NCBI GenBank assembly: GCA_937877455.1
Contig: CALFIU010000175.1
Coordinates: 1 to 52,891 of the forward strand
DNA: 52,891 nucleotides
Direction: 5' to 3'
DNA from: an uncultured Bacteroidales bacterium
GTDB lineage: Bacteria; Bacteroidota; Bacteroidia; Bacteroidales; UBA3824
Positions within the stretch are counted from its first letter, which is position 1; the number at the start of each line of letters is the position of its first letter. The notes beneath the pieces were generated by a model. That model made no database searches. It saw only the letters and a list, made by a program, of their open reading frames with translations, and was not told the origin of the DNA. Made by a program: the position numbers and the translations under genes. Below are positions 17,523 through 27,600 of this stretch, one piece after another.

Positions 17523-19013
17523 ATGTTGCCCACAAAAGAGGACATAAAAACCGAGTTTAAGAGTTGCACAAATGCCATAAGCCATTCTGTGTACGAGACG
17601 GTATGTTCGTTTTTGAACCATTCGGGCGGCACAATTTATTTAGGCGTTAACGACGACGGCATTATCGAGGGCGTTAATGAAGCACAGGCAGAAACATTAA
17701 AGAAAAACCTTATTACAGCCTTCAACAACAAAAACTTGTTTGTTCCCGTGCCGTACATTATGCCTGAAATTCAGCGAATTGACGGCAAAACAATAATTGT
17801 AATTAATGTTCAACCCAGTCAATACGCATACAGTTATAAAAAACGTTTTTGGGACAGAAACGGAGATGCCGACATTGACATTACGGAACAATCAGAATTG
17901 TTGCTCAACCTTTTTGAAAGAAAAAATCCGCACATCTTTGAAGAGAGAATTGTAGAAGGTCTTAGGCTAAAACATCTTGATTCGGATACGTTTAAATATT
18001 GCCGTAATCTTGTCAGAGTAAAAAATCCCAATCATATTTGGCTGCAAATGTCAGACGAAGAGTTGTTATTATCGTGCCGACTTGCAGAAAAACACAATCA
18101 AAAATTGCAGATTCGATATGCAGCATTGTTGATTTTTGGAACCGACGAAGCCATTGAAACTTTTTTGCCGAGATACAGATACGAAGCGTTGTATCATTTG
18201 TGTACTTGGCAACAGTATGAACGTAACGAATTTACCGACAATCGTTACGACGACCGCAAAACACTGCGTTGCAACCTTATCAAAGTTTATGGCGAGTTGC
18301 AAAAATTTGTAGCAATGCATCTCCCCGACAAGTTTTACCTTCCATCAGGAAGTGCACGGCGAGAGGATGTTAGAGGTGCGTTGATGCGAGAGTTGATAGG
18401 CAACATTTGCGTGCACACCGATTATAGTTTGGGCTTTGCGTGTTTCTTTGAGATTTTTAAAGATAGGGTTGTTACCAAAAATGTTACGCGACTTGTCCCG
18501 ACAATGAACGAAGGCTCAGTAAACATCAAAGAATTAGGTAATTATACCAAAAATCCGCTTATTGTTAAGGTTTTTAGAGAGTTTGATTGGGTGGAAGATT
18601 TGGGTTCAGGAACACGAAACATTTTGAAATATGCTCCGATTTATTATAAAGATTACCAAATTTTTATAGAAAACGGACAGCATTTTTCATTTTCAATAAC
18701 ATACGCAGACTCTGACACTAACACTAACTCTGACACTAACTCTGACACTGTTACTAACACTGTTACTGACACTGTTACTAACACTGTTACTTTGTCTGAC
18801 AAACAAAGAAGCGTTTTAGCGTTTTGTGTTGAACCGAAAAGTGCACACGAAATATTTGAGCAATTGGGTATAACATATCAAACCAAAAATTTAAAAACCT
18901 ATATCAAAGATTTGGTTTCGTATGGTTATTTGCAGATGACAATACCTGATACACCCAAAAATCCAGCACAAAGGTATGTAACAACAGAAAAAGGAAAATT
19001 ATTAACACTTTAA
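17523..19013 (+). CDS. AlbA/Schlafen-domain ATP-binding regulator-like protein
   Basis: N-terminal Schlafen AlbA_2 domain (EFKSC, LNHSGGTIYLGVNDDGIIEGV, residues 10-60), a central region and a C-terminal GHKL-like ATPase segment (RELIGNICVHTDY, EDLGSGTRNILKYAP), then a winged-helix end (AHEIFEQLGITYQTKNLKTYI). Family members are often linked to type I restriction genes; the role is unproven. An Asp/Ser/Thr/Asn/Val repeat (about residues 396-425) joins the ATPase and winged helix. It ends 6 bp before hsdR, so the two are co-transcribed. Confidence 0.8.
   Translation: MLPTKEDIKTEFKSCTNAISHSVYETVCSFLNHSGGTIYLGVNDDGIIEGVNEAQAETLKKNLITAFNNKNLFVPVPYIMPEIQRIDGKTIIVINVQPSQYAYSYKKRFWDRNGDADIDITEQSELLLNLFERKNPHIFEERIVEGLRLKHLDSDTFKYCRNLVRVKNPNHIWLQMSDEELLLSCRLAEKHNQKLQIRYAALLIFGTDEAIETFLPRYRYEALYHLCTWQQYERNEFTDNRYDDRKTLRCNLIKVYGELQKFVAMHLPDKFYLPSGSARREDVRGALMRELIGNICVHTDYSLGFACFFEIFKDRVVTKNVTRLVPTMNEGSVNIKELGNYTKNPLIVKVFREFDWVEDLGSGTRNILKYAPIYYKDYQIFIENGQHFSFSITYADSDTNTNSDTNSDTVTNTVTDTVTNTVTLSDKQRSVLAFCVEPKSAHEIFEQLGITYQTKNLKTYIKDLVSYGYLQMTIPDTPKNPAQRYVTTEKGKLLTL
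18709..18790. repeat. In-frame 6/12-bp tandem repeats inside the AlbA-like gene
   Basis: Units built of GACACT, AACACT and GTTACT repeat about a dozen times, encoding a Thr-rich linker. All units are multiples of three, so copy-number slippage would change linker length without a frameshift. Confidence 0.8.
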
Positions 19014-19019
19014 CCCACT

Positions 19020-22000
19020 ATGAACACCATCCTCTCCGAAAAGGAATATCAAAAATATATCATCGAGTATCTTGTTAGCCAAAACGGATACATCGAGCGC
19101 AACGGCAAGCAATTCAACAGGCTGTATGCGATGGATACCGAATTGCTGATGGAATTTCTCCTCGACTCTCAGCCCGACGAGATGGAAGCCTTGCGCAAAA
19201 TCTACAAAGACAAACTCGAAGAAACCATCATCGGCTGCATCAATATGGAAACCACCAAGCCCAAAGGCAGCCTTATCGACGTGCTGAAACACGGCATTGA
19301 AATCTCAAACAAAAAACTATCGCTCTATTACAACAAGCCCGTTACCGATTTCAACCAAAAAGCCGTTGCCAACTATCATAAAAACATCTTTTCGGTGATG
19401 GAGGAGGTATGGGCGTCCGACAAAGAGCGCATCGACCTTGTGATATTTCTCAACGGCATTGCCATAATCACCTTTGAACTAAAATGCAACCTTGCCGGTC
19501 AAAGTTATCACGACGCCATACGCCAATACCGCACCGAGCGCAGCCCAAAAACAAGGCTCTTTATGTTTAAAAGCGGCGTGCTTGTAAATTTTGCAATGGA
19601 TTTGGAGCAAGTGTTTATGACCACCCAACTTGCCAAAGAAGATACATTTTTCTTGCCGTTTAATATGGGCAACGGCGAAGGCATCAACACCGGCGCGGGC
19701 AACCCCATCTACGAAGACCGATACAGCGTGTCGTATATGTGGGAAGACGTTCTTACCAAAGATTCGCTCCTCGAACTTATCAGCAAGTTTATTTTTTTGC
19801 AAACCAAAGAAGAAATCAACGAAGACACCGGCCGCAAAAAGGTAAAGGAATCGATGATTTTTCCACGTTACCACCAGCGCGACGTTGTGCATAAGGTGTT
19901 GAGCGACGTTTACGAAAACCATTCGTCGCGCAATTACCTGATACAGCACAGCGCAGGGTCGGGCAAAACCAACTCTATTGCATGGCTGGCATACCGCTTG
20001 GCATCGCTCCACGACGCCAACAACGAAATCATTTTCAACAATGTAGTAATAGTTACCGACCGTGTTGTGGTTGACCGTCAGTTGCAGCAAGCCATCTTGG
20101 GCATGGAGCACAAATCGGGATTTATAAAAGTGATGGACGACAAATGCAACTCGTCGGACCTTGCAATGGCTCTTGCCGGCAACACAAAAATAATTGCCAC
20201 CACCATTCAAAAATTCCCCTTCATACTCGAAGATGTCAAGGAACTCAACAAAAAGCGGTTTGCGGTAATCATCGACGAAGCCCACTCCTCCACATCGGGC
20301 AAAGACATGTCGGCGGTAACAATGGCACTTGGCTCTGACACTCCCTTTGGCGAAGAAGCCGACACGCAAGACAAAATAACAAGCGAAATCGCCAAAAACG
20401 GCAAACAAGCCAACGTGTCGATATTTGCCTTTACAGCCACGCCCAAGGCAACAACGCTGTCGCTGTTTGGCACGCAAAACTCTCATGGACAAAAAGAGGC
20501 GTTTCACCTTTACTCCATGAAACAGGCCATTGAAGAAGGTTTTATCTTGGACGTTTTGCAAAACTACATCACATACACCACGATGTACCGTCTCAACAAG
20601 GAGATAGAAGAAGACCCCGAGTGCAAGACCAACGCCGCCAAACGTCAGATTGCTCGCTTTATAGAACTTCACGACACCAACATAGCCCAAAAAATAGAAA
20701 TCATTGTGGAGCATTTTCGCACCACGGTAATGCAAGAATTGAATTGCAGAGCCAAGGCAATGGTGGTAACGGCATCGCGCGAAGGTGCTGTTAAATACGT
20801 AAAAGCCTTCAACGAATACATCGCCAAAAAGAAATACAGCAACATCAAGGCGTTGGTGGCGTTTTCGGGTAAAGTAACGTTGAGTGGCGACGACACCAAC
20901 TACACCGAACAAGGCATCAACGGATTTAGCGAAGACAGCCTGCCACGACAATTCGACAAAAATGATTATCAGGTACTTATCGTTGCCAACAAATATCAAA
21001 CGGGATTCGACCAGCCCAAACTCTGCGCAATGTACATCTTGAAAAAACTTCGCGGAGTAAACGCCGTGCAAACCCTCTCGCGCCTCAACCGCATCTGTCC
21101 GCCATACGAAAAGAAAACTTTCATTCTCGATTTTGTAAACGATTATCAAGACATCGAGGCGGCTTTCTCTACGTATTACACCACCACATTGCTTTCCAAC
21201 ACCATCACGCCCAATGCAATTTACGATTTGGAAACCGAAGTGGACGGATATTATGAGCTTGACCCGATGGACGTAGAAACCGTAAACGACATTCTCTACA
21301 ACACCACCCTCGACGATAGGGGCAACATGTCGGCAAAGGACAGGCGGCAGATAACATTCTGTTGTCAAAAGACCAAGAAAAACATCGAGCACAACCGCAC
21401 CAAGGAACAACAGAGAGAGGTTTTGGTAACATTCAGGCATTTTGTGAGGTTCTACGAATTTTTGATACAAGCCACTTGTTTTGAGGATGTTGAGTTGCAC
21501 AAGAAATATAGGTTTTTGAAACTGATACTCTCGTATTTCAGCATCGACGATTCGGGCGCGGGCTTCAATATCAAGGGCAAAATCTCCGCCAACAATTTCA
21601 AAACCAACATCAAGGAAAAACACGAAACATCTCAATTTGTATCGAAACCGGTATTAAAATTGCCCTTGGCAGACATCAATTTGTCGGAAGACAAGCGCGA
21701 AAAACTTTCGCAAATAATAGCTGACATCAACAGTCGCACCGGCAAAAACTTCGACAACGAGGTTGCCGTAAAAGCCATGCTTCAAATCAAGGATATTATG
21801 ATGAAATCAGATTCACTGAAAGCCTCGGCGCAAAACAACACTGCCAAAGATTTTGAGTTCACCTACTTCGACAACATCGACGACGCCTTGATAGAAGGCC
21901 TTGAACAAAACAAAGATTTCTTCACGCTCCTTCTCAACAACGACGACATAAAAAAACAAGTACTCGGCATCTTTTCTGACGAAATTTACATGTCGCTTCG

Positions 22001-22070
22001 CGGCGGAGCAACCGAGGGCAAACATCTACCAATGGCAGCCGAACCAAGGAAAGAGTTTAAGGCAAAATAG
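19020..22070 (+). CDS. hsdR: Type I restriction-modification, endonuclease/translocase subunit HsdR
   Basis: Restriction motor of the type I complex. PD-(D/E)XK nuclease region near residue 140 (DLVIFLNGIAIITFELK), Walker A HSAGSGKTNSIAW, DEAH-type Walker B VIIDEAHSS, motif III AFTATPK, and later helicase motifs (YQTGFDQPKL, AVQTLSRLNRI). 1016 residues, full length. It is the last gene of the locus and reads through to the converging yjbR relic; the last dozen residues (GKHLPMAAEPRKEFKAK) look poorly conserved and overlap the possible 3' end of that relic. Confidence 0.93.
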   Translation: MNTILSEKEYQKYIIEYLVSQNGYIERNGKQFNRLYAMDTELLMEFLLDSQPDEMEALRKIYKDKLEETIIGCINMETTKPKGSLIDVLKHGIEISNKKLSLYYNKPVTDFNQKAVANYHKNIFSVMEEVWASDKERIDLVIFLNGIAIITFELKCNLAGQSYHDAIRQYRTERSPKTRLFMFKSGVLVNFAMDLEQVFMTTQLAKEDTFFLPFNMGNGEGINTGAGNPIYEDRYSVSYMWEDVLTKDSLLELISKFIFLQTKEEINEDTGRKKVKESMIFPRYHQRDVVHKVLSDVYENHSSRNYLIQHSAGSGKTNSIAWLAYRLASLHDANNEIIFNNVVIVTDRVVVDRQLQQAILGMEHKSGFIKVMDDKCNSSDLAMALAGNTKIIATTIQKFPFILEDVKELNKKRFAVIIDEAHSSTSGKDMSAVTMALGSDTPFGEEADTQDKITSEIAKNGKQANVSIFAFTATPKATTLSLFGTQNSHGQKEAFHLYSMKQAIEEGFILDVLQNYITYTTMYRLNKEIEEDPECKTNAAKRQIARFIELHDTNIAQKIEIIVEHFRTTVMQELNCRAKAMVVTASREGAVKYVKAFNEYIAKKKYSNIKALVAFSGKVTLSGDDTNYTEQGINGFSEDSLPRQFDKNDYQVLIVANKYQTGFDQPKLCAMYILKKLRGVNAVQTLSRLNRICPPYEKKTFILDFVNDYQDIEAAFSTYYTTTLLSNTITPNAIYDLETEVDGYYELDPMDVETVNDILYNTTLDDRGNMSAKDRRQITFCCQKTKKNIEHNRTKEQQREVLVTFRHFVRFYEFLIQATCFEDVELHKKYRFLKLILSYFSIDDSGAGFNIKGKISANNFKTNIKEKHETSQFVSKPVLKLPLADINLSEDKREKLSQIIADINSRTGKNFDNEVAVKAMLQIKDIMMKSDSLKASAQNNTAKDFEFTYFDNIDDALIEGLEQNKDFFTLLLNNDDIKKQVLGIFSDEIYMSLRGGATEGKHLPMAAEPRKEFKAK

Positions 22071-22073
22071 ACA

Positions 22074-22412
22074 CTATTTAAGAGCCTCCCGCTCAGTTTC
22101 TTCACCACTTCGTCGTACGAATGGTCAACGAGTTCAAGAATCAACTTGTCGCCGGCATCGCCGTTGAAATCTATTTGATTCCAATATTTTTTGTTGAAAT
22201 GGAATGCTCCTTTTATTGCGGAATATTGTTCGCGGAGGTCGAGGGCGCGTTCGGGGGTCGCATTTCAAAACGGCAAGGTCTGGGTTGCTCATCGATATGC
22301 AAGCAAACATCTTGTTGCAAATGCGGAACGCCAGCACATCGTCGTCAAAAGGAAAATCCTCTGTGGCGTGCGGCTTTGAGAGGCAGTATTCGCGAAATTT
22401 TTCGATATCCAT
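22074..22412 (-). pseudogene. MmcQ/YjbR-family protein, frameshifted
   Basis: Starts normally (MDIEKFREYCLSKPHATEDF, then PFDDDVLAFRICNKMFACIS) but after LKCDP the frame changes at a run of five Gs (22253-22257 on the plus strand). Removing one base restores ERALDLREQYSAIKGAFHF and then NKKYWNQIDFNGDAGDKLI, typical family sequence through HSYDEVVKKL; a second small indel near 22090 may be needed to reach the usual ending EALK-stop. As sequenced the product ends in an Arg-rich tail at 22134. Small DNA-binding-like or metabolic protein of unknown role. Confidence 0.8.
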
Positions 22413-22541
22413 TGGTGAGTGTTTAGGGGTTAGGGGTTAGTTTTTAGGACAAATGTAAGGAAAAAGTTTTATTGCAAAAAATGTTTGTGTACGATTATAT
22501 TTTTTTTGTACATTTACAATGTGAATGAACTTATCTTTATT

Positions 22542-22979
22542 ATGAACTGCATGACAAAATCGATACTAACAGAAGATATAGAAAATCAGACAGAACGCCT
22601 ATTAGAAAAACCGTTTTGGGTTGTAGACTTTTTGCCCGAAAAAGTTGGGGCAGAACGTGCAAAACAGTATTTTGCGGTGGAAGATTTTTTCATCAATAGC
22701 GAATATATCAATCAATTGTATCATCGATTTGCGTATTTGATAATCAAATTGAGTTGCTATTTTGACATCCATAGCAATCCTTTTCCGAGTAAAATATTCG
22801 ACAATGTAATTAATTGTATATCAAAAGGATATACAAATTTTCTTTTTTCAAATAATGACACGCTCATTACATTGAACGGCGGCGATTTGTATATGACAGT
22901 TTACAATCCCAACGAGCGGTTTTTGGATTTGCTGCGGTGTATTGCTGCGGCGGAAGGATTGTTTGTTAGGGAAGGATGA
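22542..22979 (+). CDS. Conserved hypothetical protein, ~145 aa
   Basis: No function known to me. The pattern EKPFWVVDFLPEKV, QYFAVEDFF, FAYLIIKLSCYFD, then LITLNGGDLYMTVYNP and a C-terminal helix LLRCIAAAEGLFVREG resembles a hypothetical family of small Bacteroidota proteins. ATGs at 22542 and 22551 both fit; the frame upstream of 22542 is hydrophobic, AT-rich and probably not translated. Soluble, no signal peptide. It diverges from the yjbR relic. Confidence 0.65.
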   Translation: MNCMTKSILTEDIENQTERLLEKPFWVVDFLPEKVGAERAKQYFAVEDFFINSEYINQLYHRFAYLIIKLSCYFDIHSNPFPSKIFDNVINCISKGYTNFLFSNNDTLITLNGGDLYMTVYNPNERFLDLLRCIAAAEGLFVREG

Positions 22980-23108
22980 TGTCTTTTTTGTAATAAAAAG
23001 GTCTTTTTCCTTTTGGCAGACTGGCGAAAATCTTGTCTTTGTTCAAAATTGTTTTTATCTTTATCGATATTTAATTCATTAAATTTGATTATCAATAATT
23101 CAAATGCT

Positions 23109-23183
23109 ATGACAACAATCATCATACTAATTGTAATACTGATAGTTGCGTTGAATGCAATTGCATTTTGCGGCAATTGGTGA
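23109..23183 (+). CDS. 24-residue hydrophobic mini-ORF
   Basis: ATG-initiated peptide MTTIIILIVILIVALNAIAF plus CGNW, essentially one transmembrane helix. A TAAATTTG box lies 22 nt upstream of the ATG (23080-23087). Size and hydrophobicity resemble type I toxin peptides or small membrane regulators, but it could equally be the remnant of a longer gene. No partner RNA identified. Confidence 0.35.
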   Translation: MTTIIILIVILIVALNAIAFCGNW

Positions 23184-23220
23184 TAGAAAAGATAATGCTT
23201 CTTAATCAAATGATAGGGCC

Positions 23221-23547
23221 ATGAAATATTTGACATTGATATTTTTGGTGCTTTTGTGGACAGCAATGTCGATGGCACAAAATAAAGCATTGTTTATTGG
23301 TGTTGGTAGTCACGAGCCGTCAACCAGTTGGAAATCAATCGGTTCGTGCAATAATGTAGATATTCTTTCTAAATCATTGCCTACGTCGTTTCATATTTTC
23401 ACACTTACCAACAAAAAAGCAACCGTAAAAGTCAATAGTCAAAACGACTGGCAGTCGGTGTTGGATTCGCTAATCGAGTTTGTAAAAGGCAAAGGCTTAG
23501 GCGAGACTCAAAACTTGCAGATTATGTTCGATGCGCAGCCGGCGTGA
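23221..23547 (+). pseudogene. Truncated secreted caspase-like protein (N-terminal part)
   Basis: A signal peptide (MKYLTLIFLVLLWTAMSMA, cleavage before QNKA) is followed by NKALFIGVGSHEPSTSWKSI, an opening strand like that of C14/caspase-family proteins of Bacteroidota. The frame stops at residue 108, long before a catalytic His/Cys could occur, and its last residues (QIMFDAQPA) overlap the end of the converging membrane-protein gene. It looks like the 5' remnant of a gene cut by a rearrangement near 23520. Confidence 0.55.
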
Positions 23548-24463
23548 GTTTATTTGCAACAAATTCCTTTATCATATAATCCTCAATAGTTACTTCGATA
23601 GGGAGAGTAGAGCCAGATACTAACCTTGCCTCCTGGAATCGATAATCCTCAATAGTTACTTCGACAGGGAGAGTAGAGTTCGGATTTTTAATTAAGAATG
23701 AGCATATTTTTTTTGTATCGTAACCGCTATCACCCCTTGATATTGAAATCTCTTTGACCATATTGTTAGATTCCAATTTGACTTTAAGTAGTTGTATATC
23801 ATTAATGTTCGACTCATCAATTTTGAGAATATTAATGACAAACCTTGGCCATTTGGACTTCCGTTTAATTAATTGACCATTATGTAGGTAGAAACAGTCC
23901 AAAATGTCATATTCATTAATCTTGTCACATACAATTGCTTCTGCATACCAATCGGTAATTGTACATTTGCCTAAGGGGAAATCACAGAGCAAATTTTTCT
24001 TATGTCGTGTTTTTACGATAGTTTGAGGGTAGTCAATTTTATAATTGTAGAGTCTATAATGTAATCTAACCAACACAATACCCACTATAATTGTAACCAA
24101 CCATATACCTCTCCATTCTACTTGCGGAATGTACATCCATCCCCAGAATCCGCCAAGGCAACAATCCGTACGGACGAATATCGCCCATCCAATGCCAAAC
24201 GCACCCCCAACAATGAGGACATATCGATGAAGTAAAATACCTAATGTTCCCATTATATACGGAAGTCCCCATAGAAATCGTACAACCTCATAAATGTATT
24301 TTTGGCATGGAGGGGCAATTGTTAGCACCATAGTTGCACAAACAATCTGCACCAAAGCCATTACATTAAACTCCCTGCCAATATGACCCATACAATAAAG
24401 CATTTGTAGAAAGACTGCTGGACCAACAATTAGTAATCCAAGTGTGGCTAATAATTCTTTCAT
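23522..24463 (-). CDS. Multi-pass membrane protein of unknown function
   Basis: 313 residues. The first ~150 contain about five hydrophobic segments (LLATLGLLIVGPAVFL; FNVMALVQIVCATMVLTIA; MGTLGILLHRYVLIVGGAFG; GIWLVTIIVGIVLVRL and one more), followed by a soluble region with cytoplasmic-type charge. Near the C terminus the element STLPVEVTIEDY is repeated 22 residues later as STLPIEVTIEDY, the product of a 66-bp tandem duplication. No family recognised. It converges on the caspase-like fragment, with a 26-bp overlap. Confidence 0.6.
   Translation of the reverse strand: MKELLATLGLLIVGPAVFLQMLYCMGHIGREFNVMALVQIVCATMVLTIAPPCQKYIYEVVRFLWGLPYIMGTLGILLHRYVLIVGGAFGIGWAIFVRTDCCLGGFWGWMYIPQVEWRGIWLVTIIVGIVLVRLHYRLYNYKIDYPQTIVKTRHKKNLLCDFPLGKCTITDWYAEAIVCDKINEYDILDCFYLHNGQLIKRKSKWPRFVINILKIDESNINDIQLLKVKLESNNMVKEISISRGDSGYDTKKICSFLIKNPNSTLPVEVTIEDYRFQEARLVSGSTLPIEVTIEDYMIKEFVANKLTPAAHRT
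23576..23678. repeat. 37-bp direct repeat (66-bp period) in the membrane-protein gene
   Basis: 23576-23612 and 23642-23678 differ at one base. The period of 66 bp is in frame, duplicating 22 codons at the C-terminal end of the protein. Confidence 0.9.
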
Positions 24464-24618
24464 CGTCGTATCTGATTTTTGTGATAAAATTTAAAGTTTC
24501 AATTGAAGCATTCACATACAGAATAAATTCAATTTCTCAGAATCACAAATTTAAATACTATTTTCAAACAATCCAAGTCTTATCAAATATTTTTTCCTAC
24601 AATCACTTCGTTTCAATC

Positions 24619-24649
24619 TTGCACATTAGCGAAAAATCCCGTATATTTG
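24619..24649 (+). promoter_or_regulatory. Promoter of carB
   Basis: TTG at 24619-24621, 20 nt, then TATATTTG at 24642-24649. The start codon is at 24687, giving a leader of roughly 30 nt. Confidence 0.65.
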
Positions 24650-24686
24650 CGCAATCGAATTAAACCATAATATTCAAGATATTTTT

Positions 24687-27600
24687 ATGAACAGCAAACT
24701 TAAAAAAGTGCTTGTGCTCGGCTCCGGCGCGCTGAAAATCGGTCAGGCGGGCGAGTTCGACTACTCTGGTAGTCAGGCACTTAAAGCATTACGCGAGGAG
24801 GGCATCAAGTCGGTGCTCGTAAACCCCAATATCGCTACTATCCAGACAAGCGAGGGCATCGCCGACAAGGTGTATTTCTTGCCCGTCAACACGCATTTCG
24901 TTACCGAAATCATCAAAAAAGAACGTCCCGACGGTATTTTGTTGGCTTTTGGCGGTCAGACTGCATTGAACTGCGGTACTGAACTTTTTAAGACTGGCGT
25001 CCTCAAAGAATACGGCGTGCAGGTGCTCGGAACAAGCGTTGAGGCGATTATGAACACCGAAGACCGCGACCTTTTCGTCAAGGAGATGAACAAGGCGGAT
25101 CTCAAAGTGCCCGTAAGCCACGCTTGCGAAAGTCTCGACGAGGCAGTTGCAACAGCCCGCAAAATCGGCTATCCGGTGATGATTCGCTCGGCATACGCTT
25201 TGGGCGGATTGGGTTCGGGTGTGTGTCCCGACGAAAAAACTTTCCTCGAAATTGCAGAATCCGCTTTTACATTCGCACCGCAAGTGCTTGTGGAAGAGAG
25301 TCTTAAAGGTTGGAAGGAAATCGAGTTTGAGGTAATCCGCGACTCCAACGACCATTGCTTCACCGTTGCGTCGATGGAAAACTTCGACCCGCTCGGAATC
25401 CACACCGGCGAATCCATCGTCGTTGCTCCAACCTGCTCACTCACAGACGCTCAGGTGAAGATGTTGCAGGAATTGGCGGTTAAATGTGTCCGACACCTCA
25501 ATATCGTGGGCGAATGTAACATCCAATACGCTTTCAACGCCGAAACCAACGACTACCGCATCATCGAAATCAACGCCCGTCTCAGCCGCTCGTCGGCGTT
25601 GGCATCCAAGGCTACGGGCTATCCGTTGGCATTTGTTGCCGCAAAAATCGCCCTCGGCTACACTCTCGACCAAATCGGCGAAATGGGCACCACAAATTCG
25701 GCTTACGTGGCTCCGTCGTTGGATTATTTGATTTGCAAAATCCCTCGTTGGGACTTGACGAAATTTGCCGGAGTGAGCCGCAAAATCGGTTCATCAATGA
25801 AGTCTGTCGGCGAAATCATGTCAATAGGCCGCACCTTCGAGGAACTGATACAGAAGGGTTTGAGGATGATTGGCCAGGGTATGCACGGTTTTGTTGGCAA
25901 CGACCACACCAAGTTTACCAACCTCGACGACGAGCTCGCCAACCCCACCGACCTCCGCATTTTTGCGATTGCACAGGCGTTGGAGGATGGCTACACAATC
26001 GACCGCATCTATGAACTCACCAAAATAGACCCGTGGTTCATCGGCAAACTCAAAAACATCGTCGATTTCAAGCACAAACTCGAATCCTACAATAAGATTG
26101 AAGACCTGAGCGCAGAGGTTCTCCGTGAAGCCAAAATTCTCGGTTTCAGCGACTTCCAAATTGCACGTTTTGTTCTCAAAACCAAAACCGGCAATATGGA
26201 GAAGGAAAATCTCGCCGTGCGCGCCTACCGCAAAAAACTCGGCATTCTCCCTGCCGTCAAGCGCATCCCGACTGTTGCAAGCGAGCATCCCGACCTCACC
26301 AATTACCTCTACATGACGTACAGCGTTGAGGGTTATGATATTAATTATTATCAAAATGAAAAATCCGTAATCGTCCTTGGCTCAGGTGCTTACAGGATTG
26401 GTTCGTCTGTGGAGTTCGACTGGTGTAGCGTCAACGCCATCAATACCGCCCGCAAACTCGGCTACAAGTCGATTATGATTAATTACAATCCCGAAACCGT
26501 CTCCACCGACTACGACATGTGCGACCGTCTGTATTTTGACGAGCTATCGTTTGAGCGTGTATTGGACGTCATCGACTTGGAAAATCCTCGCGGCGTGATT
26601 GTTTCGGTGGGCGGTCAGATTCCTAACAACCTCGCAATGAAGCTCCACCGTCAGAGCGTGCCAATCCTTGGTACGTCGCCGGTGTCAATCGACCGCGCCG
26701 AAAACCGCAACAAATTCTCGGCAATGCTCGATCAACTCGGCATCGACCAGCCCGAATGGAGCGCACTCACAAGTATGGACGACGTGAAGGCGTTTGTTGA
26801 CAGGGTTGGATTCCCAGTTTTGGTGCGTCCGTCGTATGTGCTTTCGGGCGCGGCGATGAACGTTTGCTACGATTACGAGGAGTTGGAACGTTTTCTCGCC
26901 CTCGCAAGCGAAGTTAGCAAGGAATATCCCGTTGTAATTTCGCAGTTCATGCAGGAAACCAACGAGATAGAGTTTGACGCTGTGGCTCAGAACGGCGAAA
27001 TCGTTGAGTACGGCATCAGCGAACATGTTGAATATGCGGGCGTTCACTCCGGCGACGCTACGATGGTGTTCCCGGCTCAACAGATTAGTTTTGGCACTGT
27101 GCGTCAAATCAAGAAAATCAGCCGAGCAATCGCCAAGGAACTCAATATTTCAGGTCCGTTCAATATTCAATTCTTGGCTAAGGGGCGCGACGTGAAAGTA
27201 ATTGAGTGTAACCTCCGTGCATCGCGTTCGTTCCCGTTTGTGAGCAAGGTTCTGAAGAGAAATTTCATCGAGACTGCCACACGCATAATGCTCGACGCGC
27301 CTTACACCAAGCCCGACAAGAGCGAGTTTGACATCGACAGGATGGGCGTTAAGGCAAGTCAATTCTCGTTTGCAAGGCTTCAAAATGCCGACCCTGTTTT
27401 GGGCGTCGATATGAGTTCTACGGGTGAAGTCGGCTGTCTTGGCGACACTTACGAAGAGGCTCTCTTGAACGCTCTCATCGCCACCGGCTACAAGATTCCG
27501 TCGAAGGAGAAGGGCATTATGATTTCGTCGGGAAGTGCCAAGGAGAAGGCTGCAATGCTCGACGCCGCCCGCGAACTCTGCAAGGCTGGTTATTCGATTT

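Noticed and set aside
19479..21635. Long open frame (718 codons) antisense to hsdR
   Set aside because: It mirrors the codon bias of hsdR, its product has low-complexity Cys/Phe/Val/Tyr-rich sequence and no family features; hsdR itself has all motifs of a real gene.
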